Part shown: positions 16,119 through 23,936 of the stretch, piece by piece
Position numbering within the stretch: the first letter of the stretch is position 1
Layout of the letters: each line of letters opens with the position of its first letter
DNA from: Novosphingobium decolorationis
GTDB taxonomy: Bacteria > Pseudomonadota > Alphaproteobacteria > Sphingomonadales > Sphingomonadaceae
Assembly (NCBI RefSeq): GCF_018417475.1
Contig: NZ_CP054856.1
Location: 4,061,001 to 4,125,000, forward strand
Length of the DNA: 64,000 bases
Direction: 5' to 3'
The notes under the pieces: model-generated
Told to the model about the DNA's origin: nothing
Seen by the model: the letters and a program-made list of their open reading frames with translations, nothing else
The model's database searches: none
Made by a program: the position numbers and the translations under genes

Positions 16119-17354
16119 ATGGCCAGCGACACCTGTCAGCGCCTGACCGAACTTGCCTCTGAGGGGGTGGCCCCGGCCCTGCGCGCGGTTGACTGCGTGG
16201 CGAACGAGATGGCCGCGGGCGCTTTCGGGCGTCTGTTCGGCAGCGACGGCGCGCTCGTGCCGGCGATCTCGATCCTGCTCGCGCTCTACATCGCGCTTTT
16301 CGCTTTCCTGCTGATGACCGGCCGCGCTTCGGTGGGCGTGTCCTCGCTCATGCCGCGCATGATCACCATCGGCGTGGTCCTGCTCTTCACCAGCAGCTGG
16401 CTCGCCTATCAGGGCATGGTCTGGAGCTTTGCGCTGGCAGGTCCCGACTGGATTGCGGGGCAGCTGATGGGGGCGGACGGTTCGGCCACGCAGATCTTTG
16501 CCGACCGCATCGACATCGTCTTCGGTGTCATCAACGAGATCGGCACCAATGCCGGATCCGGCGGCGGCTCGGCCGGAGAGGCCGCCAAGGAGACGGCGGA
16601 CGCCGCCTCGATGATGTCGCCCGAAGGGCTGATGTGGATGGGCGCAATCCTGCTCCTGCTGGGCACGGTTGGCATTCTCCTCACCGCGCGCATTGCGCTG
16701 GGTATCCTCATCGCGCTGGGGCCGCTCTTTGTCATTCTGGGGCTGTTTGGCGCAACACGCGGGCTCACCGCGGGTTGGCTGCGTGGCATGGTGCTGACCG
16801 CCTTTACGCCGCTCTTCGTGGTCATGGGGGGAGGCATCATCCTCGAACTGCTCGTGCCGATCGTCTCCGCTCTGGTCACGTCGGCGCAGATGGGGGAGAT
16901 CGACGGGCGCGCGGCCATGGCCTTCTTCACGGTCGCGGCGGTCCACGTCGCGCTCATGGTCATGGTGTTCAAGGTGGCCGGCACGATGGTCTCGGGCTGG
17001 CGCGTCTTTGGCCTGGCGGCCAGCCGTGAAGAGCGGGCGGGACCGAGTGCCGCCGTGCCCGCACCTGCGCCCGTGGCCCCGATGCTCCAGCCGCTGGGCG
17101 TTGCCACCTCGCGCACCGGGCACATGAGCGCGTTGGCCGCCAGCCACGCTACGCAGGCAGGGCCAGGCGGCAACGGCGGGGAGGGCGCTTCGGGCCGCTC
17201 GGGTGAGCGGCGGACCGTCACCACCCACGTTACCGGCGGCGGCATTGCGCCCGCCGGAGCCGGACAGGACATGCGCGCGAAGGGCATTGGCAGCCGCTTT
17301 CGCAGCGCCTCGAACGACACCGGCCGCGCGCCGGTCAAGGAGAAGACACGATGA
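16119..17354 (+). CDS. virB6: Type IV secretion inner-membrane protein VirB6/TrbL
   Basis: The 411-residue polytopic protein has about seven hydrophobic segments between residues 45 and 290. They include ISILLALYIALFAFLLM, LLGTVGILLTARIALGI and AVHVALMVMVFKVAG, with the invariant Trp-containing central region. A soluble Ala/Gly/Pro-rich tail of about 120 residues follows. VirB6 forms part of the inner-membrane channel. The gene overlaps virB9 by 4 bases, leaving no room for virB7 or virB8, which normally stand here. The N-terminal 40 residues are soluble (CQRLTELASEGVAPALRAVD). Confidence 0.9.
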   Translation: MASDTCQRLTELASEGVAPALRAVDCVANEMAAGAFGRLFGSDGALVPAISILLALYIALFAFLLMTGRASVGVSSLMPRMITIGVVLLFTSSWLAYQGMVWSFALAGPDWIAGQLMGADGSATQIFADRIDIVFGVINEIGTNAGSGGGSAGEAAKETADAASMMSPEGLMWMGAILLLLGTVGILLTARIALGILIALGPLFVILGLFGATRGLTAGWLRGMVLTAFTPLFVVMGGGIILELLVPIVSALVTSAQMGEIDGRAAMAFFTVAAVHVALMVMVFKVAGTMVSGWRVFGLAASREERAGPSAAVPAPAPVAPMLQPLGVATSRTGHMSALAASHATQAGPGGNGGEGASGRSGERRTVTTHVTGGGIAPAGAGQDMRAKGIGSRFRSASNDTGRAPVKEKTR

Positions 17355-18199
17355 CGCACGCCTTCACGCTGCGCACCACATTTTCGCGCCTGATGCTGGG
17401 GTCGGTTCTCGCCGCAGGGCTGCTGAGCGCCCCTGTCCGCGCCGACGACCGCCTGGTCGAGCACGCCTACCGCGCCGACGAGGTCGTCACCATTCCCGGG
17501 CGCACCACGGTTCAGGCCACCATCGCCTTTGGCCGCAACGAAGCGATCGAGAACGTCGCGGTGGGTGACAGTTCGCAGTGGCAGATCACGCCGAACAAGC
17601 GGGCTGATCTGCTGTTTGTGAAGCCGCTGGAGACCAGTGCGCGCACCAACATGACGGTTGTCACCAACAAGCGGACCTACTTCTTCGACCTCGTCGCAGG
17701 AGCCAGGGCCAAGCCGCTCTACATGCTGCGTTTCACCTATGCGGACGAGGAAGAGCCGGTCGATGACACCCCGCTTGCCCGCCCCAGCGAGGCGGAGCGC
17801 CTGGCCCATCTCGATCCGGCCGAGCGTGCTGTGGCCGAGGGCGATCCCCTGGCGATGCCCGCCGAGGTCGCCGCACTCAACTTCGCGTGGGAGCGCAAGG
17901 GCGCGGCCAAGCTGCAGCCGGTCCGGGTCTACGACGACGGGCAGGCTACGTACCTCGTCTGGCCCGAACAGACGCCGAACCTGCCCGCCATCCTTGTCGA
18001 GAACGAGAAGGGCGACGAAGGGCCGGTCAACTATGCCGTGCGCGGCCCCACCATCGTGGTGAGCGATGTGCCCGACCGCATCATCCTGCGCCGCGGCAAG
18101 GACGTGGCCGAACTGCTCAACACCGTTCCGCTTGGCGAACGGCCTGCGCCGGCACTCGCGCAGCGTGCAGGTACAACCCCGCCGGTTTCGGCACAGTGA
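17351..18199 (+). CDS. virB9: Type IV secretion outer-membrane-complex protein VirB9
   Basis: The 282-residue precursor has a Sec signal peptide ending near APVRA. The N-terminal VirB9 domain (IAFGRNEAIENVAVGDSSQW, LLFVKPL, TNMTVVTNKRTYFFDL) is followed by a linker. The C-terminal beta-sandwich (LNFAWERKGA, VWPEQTPNLPAI, YAVRGPTIVV) contacts VirB10. VirB9 and VirB10 build the core ring across the periplasm and outer membrane. The GTC-ATG junction with virB6 indicates translational coupling. No small VirB7 lipoprotein is adjacent, so the core complex may lack this lipid anchor. Confidence 0.93.
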   Translation: MTHAFTLRTTFSRLMLGSVLAAGLLSAPVRADDRLVEHAYRADEVVTIPGRTTVQATIAFGRNEAIENVAVGDSSQWQITPNKRADLLFVKPLETSARTNMTVVTNKRTYFFDLVAGARAKPLYMLRFTYADEEEPVDDTPLARPSEAERLAHLDPAERAVAEGDPLAMPAEVAALNFAWERKGAAKLQPVRVYDDGQATYLVWPEQTPNLPAILVENEKGDEGPVNYAVRGPTIVVSDVPDRIILRRGKDVAELLNTVPLGERPAPALAQRAGTTPPVSAQ

Positions 18200-18213
18200 G
18201 AAGGGCCTGAACG

Positions 18214-19314
18214 ATGGCGCCCCATTCCTCTTCCGTTTCCGCCCTTCACGAGCGTCGCTTCGGCGCCAACGCGACCGACCCGCGCGAGGGTGAGGGGGCT
18301 GAGGTTATCGACCTTGCCACCCGCAATGTCCTGCCCCAGGTCTCGCAGCGCAAGAAGGCCGATGGTCTGGGCCTGGTCGCGGGGATCGTCTTCGTCGCCG
18401 CGCTGGGCGGCCTTACCTTGTGGATGATGGACGGCGCGCGCAACGCGGCGCCCGAACAGGATCTTGCCGCCGCGCCCGCGCCGGTCCCCGAGGCGCCGGT
18501 GCCGACGCCGTCGGTGCGCCCCGCGCCGGTGCCGGTGGCGCGTCCGGCCGCTCCGCTGGCCGCGCCCGCGCCCGCGCCCGTTCTTGCCAACGATCCCAAC
18601 GCCCAGGCCGGCCCCCAGGGCAACCCTTACGCCAACCCCACGGTCGTCTATGACGCCAGTGCAGGCGCGGTCGGCGCGCCGGGCCCGGCTGGAGGAGATG
18701 GGAAGGCAGGCGGCGCCCCGAACGATGACTTTGCCTCGCGTCTTGCGGGCACGAACTCGACCGCGGCGGCCGCGCGCACCTTCAATCCGGCGACCACGGT
18801 CACACAGGGCACGCTGATCCCGGCGGTTCTTGAAACCGCGATCGATACCGAAGTGCCCGGCTACGTGCGCGCCATCGTTTCGACCGACGTGCGCAGCTTC
18901 GATGGCAAGAAGGTGCTGATCCCGCGCTCCTCGCGCCTCATCGGCCAGTACAAGAGCGGTCTTACCGCCGGACAGAAGCGCGCCTACGTGATCTGGACCC
19001 GCGTGATCCGTCCCGATGGCGTGTCGGTCGACATCGGTTCGCCCGCGATTGCCTTTGGCGGGGAGACGGGCCTTCCGGGCAAGGTCAACACCCACTTCTT
19101 CGAGCGCTTCGGTTCGGCCATGCTGCTCTCGGTCGTCGATGGCCTGACGACGCTGGCAACCGGCGGTGCGTCGGTCGTTGTGGCGGGCGGTTCTTCGGCG
19201 GCTGCGCAGGCCGTGCAGGGCAGCTCGAACATCGGCCCGACGATCCGCGTGCGCCAGGGTGAGCCCATCCGCGTCTTCACCGCCAAGGATCTCGACTTCG
19301 GTCCGGTGCAGTGA
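18214..19314 (+). CDS. virB10: Type IV secretion core protein VirB10
   Basis: VirB10 spans both membranes and relays ATPase energy to the outer-membrane pore. The 366-residue protein has a cytoplasmic N-terminus, one transmembrane helix at about 52-73 and a proline-rich periplasmic arm (about 80-130). The conserved C-terminal barrel follows: TVTQGTLIPAVLETAIDTEV, LIPRSSRLIGQYKSG and GLPGKVNTHFFERFG, which includes the pore-helix region. The ending (IRVRQGEPIRVFTAKDLDF) is typical. The gene is intact and sits 14 bases after virB9 and 33 before virB11. Confidence 0.95.
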   Translation: MAPHSSSVSALHERRFGANATDPREGEGAEVIDLATRNVLPQVSQRKKADGLGLVAGIVFVAALGGLTLWMMDGARNAAPEQDLAAAPAPVPEAPVPTPSVRPAPVPVARPAAPLAAPAPAPVLANDPNAQAGPQGNPYANPTVVYDASAGAVGAPGPAGGDGKAGGAPNDDFASRLAGTNSTAAAARTFNPATTVTQGTLIPAVLETAIDTEVPGYVRAIVSTDVRSFDGKKVLIPRSSRLIGQYKSGLTAGQKRAYVIWTRVIRPDGVSVDIGSPAIAFGGETGLPGKVNTHFFERFGSAMLLSVVDGLTTLATGGASVVVAGGSSAAAQAVQGSSNIGPTIRVRQGEPIRVFTAKDLDFGPVQ

Positions 19315-19347
19315 TCGTCCACGCAATTACCAAGGCAGGATTTCGCC

Positions 19348-20412
19348 ATGGCCGACGTTCTATCGCTGGTGCCTGCGGCTGCGGGCACGCCGATGTCTGA
19401 GAACATGCCCGAGGTGCAGGTGGAAGCGTCGGTTCCGCGCAGCGTCTATCTCGACGCCTACCTGGCTCCTTTGCGCCCCTGGCTCGACCGTGAGACGGTG
19501 ACCGAGATCCTGGTCAACCGTCCGGGCGAGATCTGGGTGGAGGATGCCGCGCACGCCGATGGCGGTGCGGGAATGAAGTGCATCGCGCTTCCCGAGATGG
19601 ACAACCGCCTGCTCCAGCGCCTCGCCGAGCAGGTGGCGCGGATCAGCCATCAGGGCATCAACCGCGAGCATCCGCTGCTCTCGGCAACGCTTCCGGCCTA
19701 CGCCGGGCAGTCCAGTGCGCGCATCCAGCTGGTCGGACCGCCCGCGACGCGCAGCAACTGGGCCATGGCGATCCGCCGTCACCGCTTGCTGAACCTGCCG
19801 CTCGATGCCTATGACCGCGGTCCCATTACTCCGCCTGAGGAAGCGCCTACACCCGATCCGATGGCGCAGCCCATCGCCTTCCTCAAGGACGCGATCCAGC
19901 GCCGCCGCACGATCCTGATTTCGGGCGGTACCTCGACCGGCAAGACCACGTTCCTCAACGCCATGCTGGCCGAGATCCCGCAGGACGAGCGTGTCGTGCT
20001 GGTGGAGGACACCGCCGAACTCAAGCTGCCGGGCGCCAATGGTGTCGGCCTTATCGCGGTCAAGGGTGAGCTGGGCGAGGCCAAGGTCTCGGCCAACGAC
20101 CTGCTTCAGGCGGCGCTGCGCCTGCGCCCCGACCGCATCGTGCTGGGCGAGCTGCGCGGGACCGAGACGGTCTCGTTCCTGCGCGCCATCAACACCGGCC
20201 ACCCCGGCTCGTTTTCGACCGTCCACGCCAACACGCCGCGCGGCGCGCTGGAGCAGATCGCGCTCATGGCGATGCAGTCGAACATTGGCCTCACCCGCGC
20301 CGAGACGCTGGAATACGCCGCCAGCGTGATCGACATCGTCGTCCAGCTGGACCGTCAGGACGGCAAGCGCGGGATCGGCCAGATCGCCGAGAGCCGCACA
20401 CTGGTGGGCTGA
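19348..20412 (+). CDS. virB11: Type IV secretion ATPase VirB11
   Basis: The 354-residue protein is a hexameric traffic ATPase of the VirB11/GspE superfamily. The N-terminal domain (LAPLRPWLDRETVTEILVNR) precedes Walker A at about 192 (ISGGTSTGKTTFLNA), the Asp box (LVEDTAELKL), Walker B (RPDRIVLGELRG) and the His box (TGHPGSFSTVHAN). It is the last gene of the operon, followed by a GC hairpin. VirB11 helps pilus formation and substrate translocation; its presence suggests a working secretion or pilus machine rather than remnants. Confidence 0.95.
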   Translation: MADVLSLVPAAAGTPMSENMPEVQVEASVPRSVYLDAYLAPLRPWLDRETVTEILVNRPGEIWVEDAAHADGGAGMKCIALPEMDNRLLQRLAEQVARISHQGINREHPLLSATLPAYAGQSSARIQLVGPPATRSNWAMAIRRHRLLNLPLDAYDRGPITPPEEAPTPDPMAQPIAFLKDAIQRRRTILISGGTSTGKTTFLNAMLAEIPQDERVVLVEDTAELKLPGANGVGLIAVKGELGEAKVSANDLLQAALRLRPDRIVLGELRGTETVSFLRAINTGHPGSFSTVHANTPRGALEQIALMAMQSNIGLTRAETLEYAASVIDIVVQLDRQDGKRGIGQIAESRTLVG

Positions 20413-20414
20413 GA

Positions 20415-20440
20415 GGGAAGGGCGCCACGTGCGCCCTCCC
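20415..20440. terminator. Hairpin between converging virB11 and porin genes
   Basis: GGGCGC (20420-20425) and GCGCCC (20431-20436) pair around CACGT, with outer GGG/CCC extending the stem. There is no T run, so Rho-dependent or bidirectional ending is likely. Confidence 0.45.
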
Positions 20441-20448
20441 GTCCAGTC

Positions 20449-21996
20449 TCAGAACGCGGCCTGCACGCCGGTGACCAGCACATTGCTGCGGGCGGAATGG
20501 ACCGACCAGGTCGACCCGTCGGGGAAGTTGCCGCCGCTCAGGAAGTTGAGCGGTACGTAGCCCACTGTGTGGACGTACTCGCCAAAGAGGTCGACGCTGT
20601 CGGCCAGGCGGTGCGAGAGGCCAGCCACCCATTGCTCCTGGCGCTCCCACGGCGCGCCGTCAGGGCCGGAGTTGAAGCGGCTGAACTCGAAGCTGACGTT
20701 CGTCTCGCGCACCGAAACCGGCAGGTTGTAGCGCGCGCCCAGCGTCAGCGAGGAGATGCGGCTGGCGGAGTAGTGCGCCAGGTCCGGGTTCACCGCGTCC
20801 GGCACCTGCGTACCGGGCAGGACCCGAATGGTGCGTGCAAAGTCGCCGATGAGGTGCAGGCGTCCGGCATCGAGCTTGCCGTAGATCCCCCAGGCCGGAT
20901 TGCGCCCCTCGCACGGGTTGAAGTGGAAGACCGGGTAGCTCTGGCAATAGGCCGTGCCATGCAGGTAGCTGCCGCCAAGGCGCAGCTGCGTAGTGGGGGC
21001 AAGGTTCAACGTGTAGCTGGCATCAAGCGCGAAGTTGTTGACCTTGGAGGGCACGTTGGTGCCGTCGACCGAGGTGTTTGCGCCTCGGAACTGCGAGCCG
21101 CCCACGATCGCCATCGCGCGCAGCGACAGCCCCTTGTCGTAGTACCCGGCAAGCCCGCCATAGGCGAGCGGGGCAAAGGCGTGCCAGTTGGTCGAATTGG
21201 TGAAGGGGCTGACCGTGTCCTGCAGGCCGAAGGGCACGTCCATCTTGCCGATCGCGGCATAGAGCGGGCTGCGCGATAGGTCACCGGCCATGACCCACGC
21301 CTTGCGCAGCTGGACCTGGTTGCGGCTCAAGGTGGTTATCGTGCCCGCACCAAAGCTCTGTTCGGGATCGTAGAGCATTTCGGCGTAGGCGGTGATGCCG
21401 CGCGTGGGCGCCACGGTGAAGGCGAGCTGCGCGCTGTGAAGCACGATTTCCTGCGTGGCGCGGGTGCGCTCGTTGCTGCCGGTCGGATGGCGCATCAGGT
21501 AGCCGAACTTGTTGGTCGTGTTCGACCACTGCGCGTCGGCAATGGCGGTCACCGCGCCGCTCAGCGTGACCATTGCGTCCAGTTCGCCATCGCGCCGCGC
21601 TTCGAGCTGGAGGATCTGGCGCCGGTTGATGTTCTCGGCATGGTCGAGGAGCGCGTAGCCATAGGCGGGCGCAATACCCAGTGCAGGACCGCTTGCGGAG
21701 TTGGTCGCGGCTGCAGGGAGGCTTGTGGCCGTGCCGGGCGCAGCTGCGCGGACAGGCTGGGCGGCAGCACGTGCGGTTGCAGCGGTCGGTGCTTGCGGCA
21801 TCGGGGGCGTGGAGCTGTGCTCCTGGGCCTGGCGCAGGCGTTCGACTTCGGCGGTCAGTCGGGCGTTAGCGTCCTCAAGGGCGCCAAGACGTGCGACGAG
21901 TTCGGCAATGCTCGGCTCGGATGCCTCCTGCGCGCGGCTCGCCGAAGAAAAAAGGGTGGCCGTTACAACGCACCCGAGCGCGATTTGTTTGCGCAT
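20449..21996 (-). CDS. Phosphate/polyphosphate-type porin of the OprO/OprP family
   Basis: The 515-residue precursor has a signal peptide ending near SASRAQ and an N-terminal coiled coil (IAELVARLGALEDANARL) that probably forms a periplasmic trimer stalk. A 16-strand-type barrel then ends in Phe (TGVQAAF), as outer-membrane proteins do. The sequence FGLQDTVSPFTNSTNW and the adjoining barrel fit the OprO/OprP-like group, which passes phosphate or pyrophosphate. Specificity cannot be proven without the arginine ladder. It faces virB11 tail-to-tail and lies downstream of the sulfatase gene on the same strand, in a phosphate-linked neighbourhood. A 16-base palindrome lies 42 bases before its start. 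Confidence 0.8.
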   Translation of the reverse strand: MRKQIALGCVVTATLFSSASRAQEASEPSIAELVARLGALEDANARLTAEVERLRQAQEHSSTPPMPQAPTAATARAAAQPVRAAAPGTATSLPAAATNSASGPALGIAPAYGYALLDHAENINRRQILQLEARRDGELDAMVTLSGAVTAIADAQWSNTTNKFGYLMRHPTGSNERTRATQEIVLHSAQLAFTVAPTRGITAYAEMLYDPEQSFGAGTITTLSRNQVQLRKAWVMAGDLSRSPLYAAIGKMDVPFGLQDTVSPFTNSTNWHAFAPLAYGGLAGYYDKGLSLRAMAIVGGSQFRGANTSVDGTNVPSKVNNFALDASYTLNLAPTTQLRLGGSYLHGTAYCQSYPVFHFNPCEGRNPAWGIYGKLDAGRLHLIGDFARTIRVLPGTQVPDAVNPDLAHYSASRISSLTLGARYNLPVSVRETNVSFEFSRFNSGPDGAPWERQEQWVAGLSHRLADSVDLFGEYVHTVGYVPLNFLSGGNFPDGSTWSVHSARSNVLVTGVQAAF

Positions 21997-22037
21997 GCTC
22001 TTTTGTTCCCCCCACTCTCACAATTGAGGGGAGGTAG

Positions 22038-22053
22038 TGTTCAACAGTGAACA
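22038..22053. promoter_or_regulatory. Palindromic operator candidate before the porin gene
   Basis: TGTTCA (22038-22043) and TGAACA (22048-22053) are perfect inverted arms around ACAG, 42 bases upstream of the porin start on the minus strand. The position would overlap a promoter. No Pho-type direct repeat was found here. Confidence 0.45.
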
Positions 22054-22139
22054 GAGTCAAGGCATTGAAATTCGCAAATGATCTACCTCATTGAAAAGGC
22101 GGTTGCCGCTCCGGCAGATATTGCCGGAGCGGTGCGCGA

Positions 22140-23747
22140 TCAATTGGTCTGGGCGCTGTAGGCCGAGCTCATCATTTCATCGACATCGAGGTCGAAGCTC
22201 TTCTGGCGCGGCGGATATTCCTGCAAGGTGGCCATGAACTTGGCGACCTGTTGCCCGGCCGCACCCAGCGTCCAGGAATGGTTTTCCTGCCATTCGTCAT
22301 ACCCGCGCGCCTCGAGGAAGCGCTCGAAGGGATCGAGCTTGAGGTTGATGATGTAGGGGGTGACGAGCTGCTCCTGCACGCCGTTGAACCACTTGTCCTG
22401 GCTCTTGAACAGGAACTTCCAGTCCCCGTAGCGCAGCCCGTGCAGGGTGGTTTCGGTGAAGTAGTAGAACTCCTTGCGCTTGGTGGGGCCACGCCCGGAG
22501 ACCAGGTCGGTCTGGTCGACGCCATCGAGGTGGACCTTGTAGGTCATGTTGCCGATGCGCTTGCCGCTCTTGAGCTCGGCGACCAGATTGGGCTGCCCGA
22601 GATGGGACATGATGGTGGGGACCCAGTCCTCCATGGTCATGAATTCGCCAGTCGTGGTGCCCGCCGGAATGTGCCCGGGCCAGGACACCATCATGGGGAC
22701 GCGGAAGCCGCCTTCCCAGCCACCCACGCCCTTTTCGCCATGGAACGGGGTGTTGCCGCCATCGGGCCAGGAATTGCAGGCAGGGCCGTTGTCGGTCGAG
22801 AACATGACCATGGTGTTGTCGGCCACGCCCAGCTCCTCGAGAAGGTCGAGCAACTGGCCAACCTGATCGTCGAGCTGTTCCATGCCATCGGCGTAAAGGC
22901 CATAGCCGGTGACGCCGTCGTACTCGGGCGGCAGGTTGGTGCGGTAGTGCATGCGCGTGGTGTTGTGCCACACGAAGAAGGGCGTTCCGGCGCGGGCTGC
23001 GTCGCTTATGAAGCGTTTGGATTCCTTGAGGAATTCATCGTCGAGATGGCGCTGGCGCTCCTGTCCGAAGGGGCCCAGGTCCTCGATCTTCTGGCCACCT
23101 TTGCCGTCCGCCCAAGTGTGGACCACGCCGCGTTGCTGGAAGGCGGGATTGTCCTTGGGGTAGTCGTACTGCTCGGGATATTCGCCCGCGTTCAGGTGGT
23201 AGAGAATACCCATGAACTCGTCGAAGCCGTGCGCGGTGGGCAGGTGCTCATCGCGGTCGCCCAGGTGGTTCTTGCCGAACTGGCCGGTCGCATAGCCCAG
23301 CGGCTTGAGCATCTCGGCAAGCGTCGGGTCTTCCTTCTGGAGGCCGAGCTCGGAGCCGGGCAGGCCGACCGTGCTCATGCCGGTGCGGATCGGGTACTGG
23401 CCGGTGATGAAGGCGGCGCGGCCCGCCGTGCACGAGGCCTGCGCGTAGTGGTCCATGAACAGCATGCCCTTCTGGGCGATGCGGTCGATGTTGGGCGTCT
23501 TGTGGCCCATCATGCCGCGGTGGTAGGCGCTGAGGTTCCACATGCCCACGTCATCGGCCCAGATGACGAGAATGTTGGGGCGGCTGGCGCTACCCGATTG
23601 GGCGAGCGCGCGGCGCGGTGCGGCGAGCTTGCCGATGACCGGAAGGGCGGCCAGCAGGCTGGAGCCCTGGAGCAGCTTGCGCCGTGAGACGTCGGACGGC
23701 GCGCGCTTTTCGGTAAGTGTGAGGGGAGGGCGGTTCTCTGTGTCCAT
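22140..23747 (-). CDS. Tat-exported arylsulfatase-family hydrolase
   Basis: The 535-residue precursor starts at the ATG at 23747 and has a twin-arginine signal (SRRKLLQGSSLLAALPVIG) ending near RRALAQ. The sulfatase fold begins with PNILVIWADDVGMWNLSAY, whose Asp pair binds Ca2+. The modification motif is CTAGR, fitting C-x-(P/A)-x-R, in which Cys becomes formylglycine. Later metal ligands appear in FSTDNGP. The superfamily also contains phosphonate monoester and phosphodiester hydrolases, so in this phosphate region the substrate may be a phosphate or sulfate ester. No formylglycine-generating enzyme gene is in the window. The gene lies between ppx and the porin on the same strand. Confidence 0.88.
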   Translation of the reverse strand: MDTENRPPLTLTEKRAPSDVSRRKLLQGSSLLAALPVIGKLAAPRRALAQSGSASRPNILVIWADDVGMWNLSAYHRGMMGHKTPNIDRIAQKGMLFMDHYAQASCTAGRAAFITGQYPIRTGMSTVGLPGSELGLQKEDPTLAEMLKPLGYATGQFGKNHLGDRDEHLPTAHGFDEFMGILYHLNAGEYPEQYDYPKDNPAFQQRGVVHTWADGKGGQKIEDLGPFGQERQRHLDDEFLKESKRFISDAARAGTPFFVWHNTTRMHYRTNLPPEYDGVTGYGLYADGMEQLDDQVGQLLDLLEELGVADNTMVMFSTDNGPACNSWPDGGNTPFHGEKGVGGWEGGFRVPMMVSWPGHIPAGTTTGEFMTMEDWVPTIMSHLGQPNLVAELKSGKRIGNMTYKVHLDGVDQTDLVSGRGPTKRKEFYYFTETTLHGLRYGDWKFLFKSQDKWFNGVQEQLVTPYIINLKLDPFERFLEARGYDEWQENHSWTLGAAGQQVAKFMATLQEYPPRQKSFDLDVDEMMSSAYSAQTN

Positions 23748-23936
23748 GAGCCGGTTTCCAGTCCTTGCAATGGGCGTGTCGCCGATGGCGACGACCGGCA
23801 GCAAGGCTGGCGCAGGGCTGGAGAGAACCCCATCGGGATAAACCCTGATGCGAGCAGGGGATGTGCTGGAGATACCGAAAACAAACGCTTTTTCGTGTGC
23901 GGAGAGGGCGAAGCCTGGGATCCGGGGGGGCTGGGA

